From contig WHUD01000003.1 in NCBI GenBank assembly GCA_009377385.1, forward strand, positions 1 through 64,000: 64,000 nucleotides of DNA. Direction: 5' to 3'. The stretch is from Actinophytocola sp. GTDB taxonomy: Bacteria > Actinomycetota > Actinomycetes > Mycobacteriales > Pseudonocardiaceae. A program made the translations under genes and the position numbers. The notes under the pieces were generated by a model. The model was not told the origin of the DNA and did no database searches. It was given only the letters and a program-made list of their open reading frames with translations. Each line of letters opens with the position of its first letter. The first letter of the stretch is position 1. Positions 28,154 to 38,750 of this stretch are shown piece by piece.

Positions 28154-29242
28154 ATGACAAACACAACGCAGATCCGCCCCTTCCGCATCGATGTCCCGCA
28201 GGCCGACCTGGACGACCTCGCCGACCGGCTCGCCCGTACCCGCTGGACCGACGAGATCCCCGGCTCGTCGTACGGCGTCGCGCTCGACCGCGTCCGCAAG
28301 CTGGCGGAGTACTGGCGCGACGGCTACGACTGGCGCGCGTTGGAGGCGAGGCTCAACTCATACCCGCAGTTCACCACCGAGATCGACGGCCAGAACGTCC
28401 ACTTCCTGCACGTCCGCTCGCCGCAGCCGGACGCGCTGCCGCTGATCCTCACCCACAGCTGGCCCGGCTCCGTCGTCGACTATCTTGACGTCATCGAGCC
28501 GCTGACCGAGGCCGGTTTCGATCTGGTCATCCCGTCCATCCCCGGATTCGGCTTCTCCGGCCCGACCACCGAGCAGGGCTGGAGCCGCTACCGTGTCGCG
28601 ACGGCGTGGGCGGAGCTGATGCGCAGGCTCGGCTACGACCGCTACGGCGCTGTCGGCAACGACGCTGGCTCGCTGATCTCGCCCGAGGTCGGCAGGGTCG
28701 ATCCGGAGCACGTCGTCGGCGTGCACGTGACGCAGATCTTCTCGTTCCCGTCAGGCGATCCTGCCGAGTTCGAGGGACTATCGGACGACGAGCTCGCCGC
28801 ACTGGAGCACCTGAAGTGGTTCTGGGAGACCATGGGTGCGTTCAACCAGTTGCAGTCCCAGCAGCCGCAAACCCTGGCGCACGCGCTCGCGGACTCGCCG
28901 GTCGGCCTGCTCGGCTGGAACGCACAGCTCTTCGACGAGGACCTGGACGACGACTTCGTGCTCACCAATGTGACGCTGTACTGGCTCACCCGCACGGCAG
29001 GGTCGTCAATCCGGTTCTACTACGAGGACGACAAGGCCGATGCGCCGAGCGGACAGACGACGGTGCCGATCGCCTTGGCGGCGTCACGCAACGACTTCCA
29101 GTCCATCCGGAGGTTCGCCGAGCGCGACCACGCGAACATCGCGTCGTGGCAGGTCTACGACGATGGCGGGCACTACACGGCGCACCAGGCACCGGGCGTC
29201 CTCGCCGCCGACATAGCGGCGTTCTTCGGCTCGCTGCGCTAG
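28154..29242 (+). CDS. Epoxide hydrolase family alpha/beta hydrolase (EHN domain)
   Basis: The 362-residue enzyme begins with an EHN domain (RPFRIDVPQADLDDLADRLARTRW), typical of microsomal-type epoxide hydrolases. The oxyanion motif is HSWPGSVVDY, the nucleophile lies in VGNDAGSLISPEVG, and the general base His lies in DDGGHYTAHQAPG. Such enzymes open epoxides to diols through a covalent ester. The ATG at 28154 follows the shared control region. A strong hairpin (29258-29295) ends the transcript. Confidence 0.9.
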   Translation: MTNTTQIRPFRIDVPQADLDDLADRLARTRWTDEIPGSSYGVALDRVRKLAEYWRDGYDWRALEARLNSYPQFTTEIDGQNVHFLHVRSPQPDALPLILTHSWPGSVVDYLDVIEPLTEAGFDLVIPSIPGFGFSGPTTEQGWSRYRVATAWAELMRRLGYDRYGAVGNDAGSLISPEVGRVDPEHVVGVHVTQIFSFPSGDPAEFEGLSDDELAALEHLKWFWETMGAFNQLQSQQPQTLAHALADSPVGLLGWNAQLFDEDLDDDFVLTNVTLYWLTRTAGSSIRFYYEDDKADAPSGQTTVPIALAASRNDFQSIRRFAERDHANIASWQVYDDGGHYTAHQAPGVLAADIAAFFGSLR

Positions 29243-29257
29243 CCAGCCCGCCAACGT

Positions 29258-29295
29258 TGAGGCGTTCGGGCGATACGGACCGCCCGAACGCCTCA
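29258..29295. terminator. 15-bp hairpin between convergent genes
   Basis: Perfect 15-bp arms (29258-29272, 29281-29295; arm TGAGGCGTTCGGGCG) surround an 8-base loop. It starts 15 bases after the epoxide hydrolase stop and lies 40 bases past the stop of the convergent P-loop gene, so it probably serves both. Confidence 0.75.
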
Positions 29296-29334
29296 TGATC
29301 CACCCGCACCGACCGACGCAGGCGGCCCTGCACC

Positions 29335-29913
29335 TCACGACCGCGGCGCCAGCACCAGCCGGGTCCCCCGCGGCGGCCTCCGGAGCACCTGCGCTGAGTG
29401 CCACCCGCGCAACCGCCCGGTGTCGCGCAGCACGTCCTCGATCGCGCGCGCGTGGCGCACGTGGCGCGCGAACGAGCGCGGGCGGCTCACCCGACCGCGC
29501 CCCACCTGCGCGCGGTAGGCGTCATCGGGGTCGACGCTGATCCACACCAGCCGCCGGGTGCGCCGGGAAAGCATCCCGATCAGGATCAGCAGCGCCCTGG
29601 TGCGCCAGCACGTCGCGGGCAGGTGTGCGATGACCGGACCGGCAAAGCTCATCGCCGCCCGCAGGATCCGCCACCGGTGAACGAGATGCACCACCGGCCG
29701 GTACCAGCGGTAGGACAGCCACGCGGGGACCACTTCGGACAGTCGACGCGCGACGTGTTCTGAGTCGATAACGGCCGCGCCAGCACGATTGTCCGCTTCG
29801 TGCAAGACAGTGCTCTTGCCCGCTCCGGGAATGCCCGCCACGACGACCAGGTCGTTCGTCGCGAGCACCAGGCGTAATGCGTCCGAGGGCGCGTGGCTCA
29901 CCAGTGCGGTCAT
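29335..29913 (-). CDS. P-loop ATPase/kinase of the zeta-toxin-like AAA_33 type
   Basis: The 192-residue protein has a Walker A motif GIPGAGKST at residues 27-35, an AVIDSEHVARRLSE segment after strand 2, and a basic C-terminal lid region (RQVGRGR-like arginines, SRPRSFARHVRHARAIEDV). These are features of small nucleoside/polynucleotide kinases. The substrate is not known. I chose the ATG at 29913, as the longer frame upstream to 30282 crosses the terminators behind aceB and has no coding character. Confidence 0.8.
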   Translation of the reverse strand: MTALVSHAPSDALRLVLATNDLVVVAGIPGAGKSTVLHEADNRAGAAVIDSEHVARRLSEVVPAWLSYRWYRPVVHLVHRWRILRAAMSFAGPVIAHLPATCWRTRALLILIGMLSRRTRRLVWISVDPDDAYRAQVGRGRVSRPRSFARHVRHARAIEDVLRDTGRLRGWHSAQVLRRPPRGTRLVLAPRS

Positions 29914-29961
29914 ACCGGCACCAACGCGCGCTGTCCATCCCCCGGTTCCCGTCCGGGGTAT

Positions 29962-30016
29962 GAAAAATCCCTCCCCTCGCGTCGGTGGCGGGTGATCACC
30001 GACGCGAGCGGGAGGG
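29962..30016 (-). terminator. Rho-independent terminator with T-tract behind aceB
   Basis: A 19-bp stem with one unpaired base (29969-29987 with 29997-30016) has a 9-base loop. On the minus strand it is followed by ATTTTTC, a true T-tract, which is uncommon in this genome. It lies about 100 bases beyond the aceB stop. Confidence 0.8.
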
Positions 30017-30034
30017 ACGTCTACCCGGCCACTA

Positions 30035-30068
30035 CCGGCATGTGCACGTCGGGGTGCGCACATGCCGG
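30035..30068 (-). terminator. Second hairpin behind aceB
   Basis: Perfect 11-bp arms CCGGCATGTGC (30035-30045) and GCACATGCCGG (30058-30068) enclose 12 bases. It lies 50 bases past the aceB stop and before the T-tract terminator, so the glyoxylate transcript has two stop signals in a row. Short ACGGCG-type repeats occupy 30077-30117. Confidence 0.6.
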
Positions 30069-30118
30069 CAGCGACTGTGGAACACAGCGTCCCGAGCGGG
30101 GGACACGGCGCTCCGAGG

Positions 30119-31735
<1,617 letters not shown>

Positions 31736-31860
31736 GGTCGTCCCTTCGAGTTGGACACTGTGGACACTGTGGACGCTGAAGTTGATGGTTAGGGCCCTGA
31801 GCGGGTGGTGCGGGCGACGGGAGGCCGCCCGCACCACTCACCGCGCGCCGGGGACGCTGA

Positions 31861-33147
<1,287 letters not shown>

Positions 33148-33210
33148 CCGATCTCCAGTGATCTTGTCTTTTTAGCTTGGCGCGAGGTGCGCAGACACGG
33201 ACCAAGCTCG

Positions 33211-33298
33211 AAGGTTGCAAAGGTTGCTATCCCGTATCTGCTTGCCATGACCATTGCATAAGCTGCAAGAATCGCGCTACCAAGCGAATTTGCAAATT
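33211..33298. promoter_or_regulatory. RamB-type binding sites between aceA and ramB
   Basis: AATTTGCAAATT at 33287-33298 is a perfect 12-bp palindrome, and AGGTTGCAAA at 33212-33221 is a one-mismatch relative. The core TTTGCAAA matches the RamB motif known from Corynebacterium glutamicum. A further TGCAAG word lies near 33264. The sites flank the likely promoters of both aceA and ramB, which fits repression of the shunt and self-control of ramB. Confidence 0.75.
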
Positions 33299-33414
33299 TC
33301 TGTGAACGATCGGTAGCATCCTGCGAAGGCTGCGAAGACGTCGATCGCGATGACGATCAAACAACGCCGAAACGCAGGCTTAACCTGAAGAAACTCCGGG
33401 TAGAGAGGCCCTTC

Positions 33415-34842
33415 ATGGAGAAAACCTTCGCCGGGGCGAAGCTCAGGCACCTCCGCGAGAGCCGCCAGATGAGTCAAGCGGATCTCGCGAGAGTGTTGGA
33501 GATCTCACCAAGCTATCTGAACCAAATCGAACATAACGCTCGGCCGCTCACGGTCCCGGTGCTGTTGCGCATCACGCAGGCGTTCGGAGTCGATGCCGAG
33601 TTCTTCGCCAGCAACGACACCGCCCGGCTGGTCGCCGACGTCCGCGAAGCGCTGCTGGACGAGTCGGTGAACGCTGACATCAGCTTGGGCGAGCTGAACG
33701 ACCTCGCCACGAATATGCCGAGCCTCGCGACGGCGCTGGTCAAGCTGCACCGGCGGTACCGGGACGCGGTGGAGAACACCGCCGCGCTGGTCACCGAGGA
33801 CGGCAGGGGCACCCACGGCAGCACCGCCGCTCCGCTGCCCCACGAGGAGGTCCGCGACTTCTTCTACGAGCGGGAGAACTACGTCGCCGAGCTGGACGAA
33901 CGCGCCGAGCGGATGTCGCTCGACATGAACCTGCGCCGGGGCGATCTGCGCAACGCGCTGCGGGAGAAGCTCGCCGACGTCTACGGCGTCATCGCCACGA
34001 CGGAGGGCATCGACGAGTCCACCGGCGAGCAGCACCGCTACGAGCCGGACGCCAAGGTGCTGCGCATGGCGCCCAGTCTGCGGGTCGGGCAGCAGGCGTT
34101 CCGGATGGCATCGCAGATCGCGCTGCTTGAGTACTCTGAACTGATCAACGAGCTGGCCGACTCCTGGGCGTTCTCCGGGCCAGCCGCGCGCTCGCTGGCC
34201 AGGGTCGGGCTGGCGAACTACTTCGCAGGCGCGCTGATCCTGCCGTACACCGCGTTCCACACCACCGCCGAGCGCTACCGCTACGACATCGAACGGCTCT
34301 GTGACCACTTCGGCGTCGGCTTCGAGACGGTGTGCCACCGGCTGTCGACGTTGCAGCGGCCGAAGCAGCGCGGCGTGCCGTTCTCGTTCGTGCGGGTCGA
34401 CCGGGCGGGCAACATGTCGAAGCGGCAGTCGGCAGCCGGGTTCCACTTCTCGCGGGTCGGCGGGTCCTGCCCACTGTGGAACATCTACGAGGCGTTCGCA
34501 TCGCCTGGCAAGATCCTCACCCAGGTCGCCGAGATGCCGGACGGCAAGAAGTACTTCTGGGTGGCGCGCACGGTGTCACGCAATATCGGCGGCTACGGCA
34601 AGCCGGGCAAGATCTTCTCGGTCGGCCTCGGCTGCGAGCTGCGGCACGCCCGCAGGCTGGTGTACTCCACCGGGCTCGACCTTGACGACAGCTCGGCGGC
34701 CACCCCGATCGGCATGGGTTGCAAAGTCTGCGAACGGCAGGCCTGCCCGCAGCGGGCGTTCCCCACGATCGGCAAGCACCTCACCGTCGACGAGAACACG
34801 TCGACGTTCGTGCCGTATCCGGCGGTGCCGAAGGAGGAGTGA
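33415..34842 (+). CDS. ramB: RamB, acetate/glyoxylate metabolism regulator
   Basis: The 475-residue protein has an XRE-type HTH (LRHLRESRQMSQADLARVLEISPSYLNQIEHNARPLTV, about 10-48), a central ImmA/IrrE-like region with LILPYTAFHTTAERYRYDIERLCDHFGVGFETVCHRL, and a C-terminal domain ending GCKVCERQACPQRAFP, characteristic of RamB/short-chain fatty acid regulators (Rv0465c). It represses aceA and aceB in corynebacteria and mycobacteria. The divergent position over AATTTGCAAATT supports the same role. Confidence 0.95.
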   Translation: MEKTFAGAKLRHLRESRQMSQADLARVLEISPSYLNQIEHNARPLTVPVLLRITQAFGVDAEFFASNDTARLVADVREALLDESVNADISLGELNDLATNMPSLATALVKLHRRYRDAVENTAALVTEDGRGTHGSTAAPLPHEEVRDFFYERENYVAELDERAERMSLDMNLRRGDLRNALREKLADVYGVIATTEGIDESTGEQHRYEPDAKVLRMAPSLRVGQQAFRMASQIALLEYSELINELADSWAFSGPAARSLARVGLANYFAGALILPYTAFHTTAERYRYDIERLCDHFGVGFETVCHRLSTLQRPKQRGVPFSFVRVDRAGNMSKRQSAAGFHFSRVGGSCPLWNIYEAFASPGKILTQVAEMPDGKKYFWVARTVSRNIGGYGKPGKIFSVGLGCELRHARRLVYSTGLDLDDSSAATPIGMGCKVCERQACPQRAFPTIGKHLTVDENTSTFVPYPAVPKEE

Positions 34843-34879
34843 GCCCTGCTTGCAGGGGCGAACTATCAGACACTGCAGG

Positions 34880-35635
34880 TCAGTGCTCGTCGAGGGTCCG
34901 CTGCAGGGCGGCATTGGCCTTGCGGGCCATGTCGGCGACGGCTTCCCTGCGTGCCCGGTCGGCCTCGTAGGCGTCCCGCCGGTCGCGGAGGACCTTCGCC
35001 GGGATGCCCGCCGCGATGGCGTAGTCAGGGACGTCGCCCTTGACCACGGCGTGCGCGCCGAGCACGCAGCCGCGCCCGACCCTGGTGCCCTTGGTGACGG
35101 TCACCTTGGTGCAGATCCAGGTGTCAGGGCCGATCCGTACCGGGGCCTTGACGATGCCCTGGTCCTTGATCGGCAGGTTGATGTCGGTGGTGACGTGGTC
35201 GAAGTCGCAGATGTAGACCCAGTCGGCCACCAGCGTCGCCGCGCCCATCTCGATGTCGAGGTAACAGTTGATGACGTTCTGCCGCCCGAAAACGGCCTTG
35301 TCGCCGATGCGCAGCGAGCCCTCGTGGCAGCGGATGGCGTTGCCGTCGCCGATGTGCACCCAGCGGCCGATCTCCAGCCGCCCGTACCCGGCGCGGGCGT
35401 GCAGCTCGACGTCCTTGCCGAGGAACACCATGCCGCGCAGGATCACGTGCGGGTTGGCGATGCGGAACTTGAGCAGCCGCCAGTACCTCACGAGGTACCA
35501 GGGCGTGTACGCCCGATTGCGCAGCACCCAGCGCAGCGAGTCCCTGGTCAGGAACTTCGCCTGTCGCGGATCGTGGCGGTTCGCCCGCCACGCCTTCACC
35601 CGGTGCACCACCGGCGAACCCCACATCGACGTCAC
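34880..35635 (-). CDS. Hexapeptide-repeat O-acyltransferase, Rv3034c homologue
   Basis: The 251-residue protein carries left-handed beta-helix repeats (IGRWVHIGDGNAIRCHEGSL, VRIGPDTWICTKVTVTKGTRVGRGCVLGAHAVV) and the typical tail PDYAIAAGIPAKVLRDRR. Members transfer acetyl or succinyl groups from CoA to sugars. M. tuberculosis Rv3034c lies in the methylglucose lipopolysaccharide locus, where the polymer is acylated, so sugar acylation is a fair inference. The GTG at 35635 is chosen; an ATG three codons later is possible. The frame continues to 36970 but only as antisense to the nucleoside hydrolase. Confidence 0.82.
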   Translation of the reverse strand: MTSMWGSPVVHRVKAWRANRHDPRQAKFLTRDSLRWVLRNRAYTPWYLVRYWRLLKFRIANPHVILRGMVFLGKDVELHARAGYGRLEIGRWVHIGDGNAIRCHEGSLRIGDKAVFGRQNVINCYLDIEMGAATLVADWVYICDFDHVTTDINLPIKDQGIVKAPVRIGPDTWICTKVTVTKGTRVGRGCVLGAHAVVKGDVPDYAIAAGIPAKVLRDRRDAYEADRARREAVADMARKANAALQRTLDEH

Positions 35636-35749
35636 GATTGCACGGTATCCGACGTGGTCAGGAGCCCGCTGACTCGCCCGGCCACCGGCAGATGACCATA
35701 GCGAGAGCACGCCAGCGAGCATCGGCCGAACAATGGCAGGATCACGGTC

Positions 35750-36715
35750 ATGACCCGGCTGATCATCGACACCGACCCCGGCGTTGACGACGCCATCGCG
35801 ATCGCTATCGCCGCGCTGAGCCCCGACACCGACCTGCTGGGGGTGACCACCGTGTACGGCAACGTCGGGCTGGCGAAGACCACCCGCAACGCGCTGCGCC
35901 TCCTGGAGCTGTGCGGGCGGGACGACGTCCCGGTCGCGGCGGGTGCCGCCATGCCGCTGGTGCATCCACAGAAGCGGCGCGACAGTACCGCGCACGGTGA
36001 CGACGGGCTGTCCGGGCACGCGGACGTGTTGCCGGAGCCGTCGCGGGACGCCGTGGCGGGTGGCGCTGTCGGGCTCATGGCGTCGCTGCTGGAGCAGTCC
36101 GAGGAGCCGGTGACGATCGCGCCAATCGGCCCGCTGACCAACATCGCCGTCCTGCTGGCGGCGTATCCGCACCTCAAGCCGAAGATCGAACGCCTGGTGA
36201 TCATGGGTGGCGCGCTCGAAGGTGGCAACGTCTCCGCTCGCGCCGAGTTCAACGTCTGGAGCGACCCGGAGGCCGCCCGGCGGGTGCTGGTCGAGGAGGA
36301 CGTCCCGAGCGTGCTTGTGCCGATGGATCTGACCTACCGCTGCGCCGTCGACACGGCGTGGCTGGAGCGGCTGGCCGCGTCCGGGCACGTCGGCGAGGCG
36401 CTGCGTGCGCTCACCCCAGACTACGTCCGGCACTACACCGGCGCGCTGGGCTGGCCCTGCATGGTGGTCCACGACGCGGTGGCCATCGTCGAGGCGATCA
36501 CACCGGGAACGCTGGCCACGGAGTCGCTGCCAGTGGACATCGAGTGCTCGTTCGGGCCGTCCCGTGGCGCGGTGATCGCAGACCGCCGCAGGCAAGCGCA
36601 GATCGACGACACCGTGGCGCTCGACGGCAACCGGGTCGACGTCGCCGTCGACACGGACATCGACCAACTTCGCGCGGTGTTGCTCGACGGCATCACAGAG
36701 AAGAGGGAGATATGA
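35750..36715 (+). CDS. Inosine-uridine preferring nucleoside hydrolase
   Basis: The enzyme hydrolyses the N-glycosidic bond of ribonucleosides for salvage. The 321-residue protein has the Ca2+ site IIDTDPGVDDA (D9, D13, D14), the conserved IAPIGPLTNIAVLL and VIMGGALEGGNVSARAEFNVWSDPEAA, and a C-terminal Asp/His pair region (VVHDAVAI). It overlaps the next gene by ATGA, so the two are coupled. Confidence 0.92.
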   Translation: MTRLIIDTDPGVDDAIAIAIAALSPDTDLLGVTTVYGNVGLAKTTRNALRLLELCGRDDVPVAAGAAMPLVHPQKRRDSTAHGDDGLSGHADVLPEPSRDAVAGGAVGLMASLLEQSEEPVTIAPIGPLTNIAVLLAAYPHLKPKIERLVIMGGALEGGNVSARAEFNVWSDPEAARRVLVEEDVPSVLVPMDLTYRCAVDTAWLERLAASGHVGEALRALTPDYVRHYTGALGWPCMVVHDAVAIVEAITPGTLATESLPVDIECSFGPSRGAVIADRRRQAQIDDTVALDGNRVDVAVDTDIDQLRAVLLDGITEKREI

Positions 36716-37194
36716 CCGACCGGCGACTGGTGATCCTGCGACACGCGAAGTCGGGTTGGCCGGAGGGCGTGTCCGACATCGAGCGTCCGCTGGCAGAGCG
36801 TGGCGAACGCGACGCCCCCGCCGCGGGGCGATGGCTCGCGGAGAACCTGGGGACCATCGACATGGCGCTGTGCTCCCCCGCCACTCGCGCCCGCGAGACC
36901 TGGACCCTGGCCGCTGGCGAGCTGGCCGCGACCCCAGACACGCGCTACGACGACCGGATCTACGACGCATCCCCCGGCGACCTGCTTGCCGTGGTGCAGG
37001 ACATCGACGACGACGTCGAGACAGCGGTGCTGATCGGGCACAACCCCGGGCTGTCGCAGCTCGTGACAGCGCTCGCCGGGGAACCGCACGAGCTGAAGAC
37101 GTCGGGGATCGTGGTGCTGACGTGGTCGGGCGACTGGACCGACGCCGGGAGCGTGCCGGTGACGCTGACGGAGACGACCAAGCCGAGAGGCTAG
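36712..37194 (+). CDS. SixA-like histidine phosphatase family protein
   Basis: The 160-residue protein has the RHG-type catalytic motif RLVILRHAKSGWP (R10, H11), CSPATRARETW, and the second histidine in VLIGHNPGLSQLV. This family includes phosphohistidine phosphatase SixA, but small-molecule substrates are also possible. Its ATG lies within the end of the nucleoside hydrolase gene (ATGA overlap), which suggests shared expression. The stop codon overlaps a dienelactone hydrolase remnant on the other strand. Confidence 0.88.
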   Translation: MTDRRLVILRHAKSGWPEGVSDIERPLAERGERDAPAAGRWLAENLGTIDMALCSPATRARETWTLAAGELAATPDTRYDDRIYDASPGDLLAVVQDIDDDVETAVLIGHNPGLSQLVTALAGEPHELKTSGIVVLTWSGDWTDAGSVPVTLTETTKPRG

Positions 37195-37327
37195 CGCCTG
37201 TCGAGGCTGTCGAGGAGGTCCAGCACCCGTTTCAGCACCAGGTCCGCCGCCGCGGGGAGCCGCGCGGCGATGTCAACGCAGCCCGGTGTCAGCCTTGGGC
37301 GTGGTGGAAGAAGAGGATCTCGGCCAT
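37191..37327 (-). pseudogene. Remnant of a dienelactone hydrolase family gene
   Basis: From the ATG at 37327 the minus strand reads MAEILFFHHAQG and then TGA. One missing base later the next frame continues TPGCVDIAARLPAAADLVLKRVLDLLDSLDRR and stops at 37191. The start matches the N-terminus of small dienelactone hydrolases (MAEILLFHHAQGLTPG type) and the end resembles their last helix, while the roughly 140 residues between, including the catalytic Cys-Asp-His, are gone. It is therefore an internally deleted, frameshifted relic. Confidence 0.7.
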
Positions 37328-37330
37328 GGG

Positions 37331-37675
37331 TCAGCGGCGCTTCTTCTTGGCGGGCAACGAGCGCGCGTAGCCAACGCCGCGGGTCACCCAGTCTTCGAGC
37401 TGGCCCTCGGTACCCACGGCTGACTTGTCGACCTGTAGCCACCCGCGCATCTCCCGCTCGCGCATCACCATGGTCCGTACCCGCTCGTCGTCGACCAGGC
37501 CCTCTGCCCCGTCGGGATTCACCCTGACCAGCAAGCCACCCTGCCCGCTGGCGGCTACCGACATGTTCCCGTTGATCAGAAATGCCAAGCCGCCGAACAT
37601 CTGCTGCTCGGTGACGCCTTCCTCACCGGCCACCAGTTCGCGGATGCGGTCGGCTAGTTCGTGGTCGTATGCCAT
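37331..37675 (-). CDS. TfoX/Sxy N-terminal domain protein
   Basis: The 114-residue protein starts MAYDHELADRIRELVAGEEGVTEQQMFGGLAFLINGNMSVAASG, the typical single-domain TfoX_N form, and ends in a basic KKKRR tail. In gamma-proteobacteria the larger TfoX acts in competence; the role of these short actinobacterial proteins is not known. Its start lies inside the 3' end of a truncated M56 peptidase gene, with the two frames overlapping from 37623 to 37675. Confidence 0.85.
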   Translation of the reverse strand: MAYDHELADRIRELVAGEEGVTEQQMFGGLAFLINGNMSVAASGQGGLLVRVNPDGAEGLVDDERVRTMVMREREMRGWLQVDKSAVGTEGQLEDWVTRGVGYARSLPAKKKRR

Positions 37676-38336
37676 CAGCACGCATCTCGATCAGGCGCGC
37701 GACGGCCCGCTGCGCGGCGACCATCCCCGGCACCCGGCGCGCGGTCGCACCCCATGCGACGAATGGCAGCACGACGAGGTCGTGCCGTTCCCGCAGGTGG
37801 GCGCGCTCGTGCGCGAGGACGGCGTCCAGTTCGGACTGCGCAAGCGTCGTCACGGCACCGGCGCTGACGACCAGCCGCGAACGCGGGCCGGGCAGGCAGT
37901 ACGCCACCGGGACCGGGTGGTCGAGCACGTGCGCACCGGACGCCGAGGGCCACGGCGTCGCGAGGACGTCCAGCAGGTCGCGGTGTTTGCGTCGCGCCCG
38001 CAGCGTGCGAGCGGTGATCAGCGCGAGCACCCCGAGCAGCCACCCGGCGACCAGCAGTGTCACCGCGAGGACGACGTCGTGGAGCAGGCCGAGGTCGCGC
38101 AACTGGCCGTCGAGGATCGCGCCCCCAGCGGCGAGCAGGCCGTCGCCGAGCGGCGCGAGACCGAACGTGACGCCGGCGCCGAGCAGCGACAGACCGCCGG
38201 CCAGACCGATCGCCTGCCACAGAATGAGCGCACCGACCGGGTCGCGCTCGGCCCACGAGGCAACAGCGAGCCAGCGGCTGACCGGCTCGGCCAGGGCGAT
38301 CCCCAGCACGAGCAGGATCGGCCAGACGGCGCTCAT
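37623..38336 (-). CDS. M56 (BlaR1-like) membrane metallopeptidase, C-terminally truncated
   Basis: The 237-residue protein has membrane helices at about 1-20, 34-58 and 85-108, the zinc protease motif LAHERAHLRERHD (HExxH), and PVAYCLPGPRSRLVVSAG. Relatives such as Rv1845c are about 310 residues and continue past a LIEMLADD-type segment with further helices. Here LIEMRADG is followed by an unrelated Arg-rich tail that overlaps the TfoX gene, so roughly 80 residues look lost. It follows blaI by 17 bases. It would sense a signal and cut BlaI if still active. Confidence 0.8.
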   Translation of the reverse strand: MSAVWPILLVLGIALAEPVSRWLAVASWAERDPVGALILWQAIGLAGGLSLLGAGVTFGLAPLGDGLLAAGGAILDGQLRDLGLLHDVVLAVTLLVAGWLLGVLALITARTLRARRKHRDLLDVLATPWPSASGAHVLDHPVPVAYCLPGPRSRLVVSAGAVTTLAQSELDAVLAHERAHLRERHDLVVLPFVAWGATARRVPGMVAAQRAVARLIEMRADGIRPRTSRPHPRTGGR

Positions 38337-38353
38337 ATTGGCCCCATGGCAGC

Positions 38354-38695
38354 TTAGTCCAGCAGATCGCGCAGCGTGGAGCGGTCGTTGGGCGGCACGG
38401 AGCCGAGGAAGCTGGCGAGCGCGGCGCCTCGGTCGGGGGCGGCGTCGAGGACGTCGCGCATCAGTTCGGCGATGTGGTCCTCGCGGCTGGCGGTCGGCCG
38501 GTAGCGGTGCGCGCGACCCACCTTCGCGCGGGCGAGCAGGCCCTTGCGCTCAAGACGTCCCAATACGGTCAGCACCGTCGTGGTGGCCAGCTCCCGCTCG
38601 GCGAGCGCGTCCTGCACCTCGCGAGCGGTCAGCGGCTCGGACGCGGCCCAGAGCGCGTCCATGACCGCGCGTTCCAGATCTCCCAATGGCGACAC
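38354..38695 (-). CDS. blaI: BlaI/MecI/CopY-family repressor
   Basis: The 113-residue winged-helix protein reads (GTG) MSPLGDLERAVMDALWAASEPLTAREVQDALAERELATTTVLTVLGRLERKGLLARAKVGRAHRY. This is the full DNA-binding domain of the family, followed by a dimerisation helix. It resembles Rv1846c (BlaI). It is the first gene of an operon with the M56 peptidase, and two palindromes of BlaI type lie 8 bases before its start codon, facing cydA on the other side. Confidence 0.93.
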   Translation of the reverse strand: MSPLGDLERAVMDALWAASEPLTAREVQDALAERELATTTVLTVLGRLERKGLLARAKVGRAHRYRPTASREDHIAELMRDVLDAAPDRGAALASFLGSVPPNDRSTLRDLLD

Positions 38696-38702
38696 GCAAG
38701 TA

Positions 38703-38737
38703 TTCTACATCACGTAGAAGTTCTACAGCGTGTAGAA
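38703..38737. promoter_or_regulatory. Two BlaI-type operators between blaI and cydA
   Basis: TTCTAC-N5-GTAGAA occurs twice (38703-38719 and 38721-38737), 18 bases centre to centre. The inner words TCTACA and TGTAGA correspond to the BlaI core (TACA/TGTA). The pair fills most of the 55-bp divergent gap, so a bound repressor would cover both promoters. Confidence 0.8.
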
Positions 38738-38750
38738 GTATGGTGATGTC

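Noticed and set aside
35636..36970. N-terminal extension of the hexapeptide acyltransferase frame
   Set aside because: The frame is open but lies opposite the nucleoside hydrolase and SixA-like genes; conserved acyltransferase sequence begins only at 35635.
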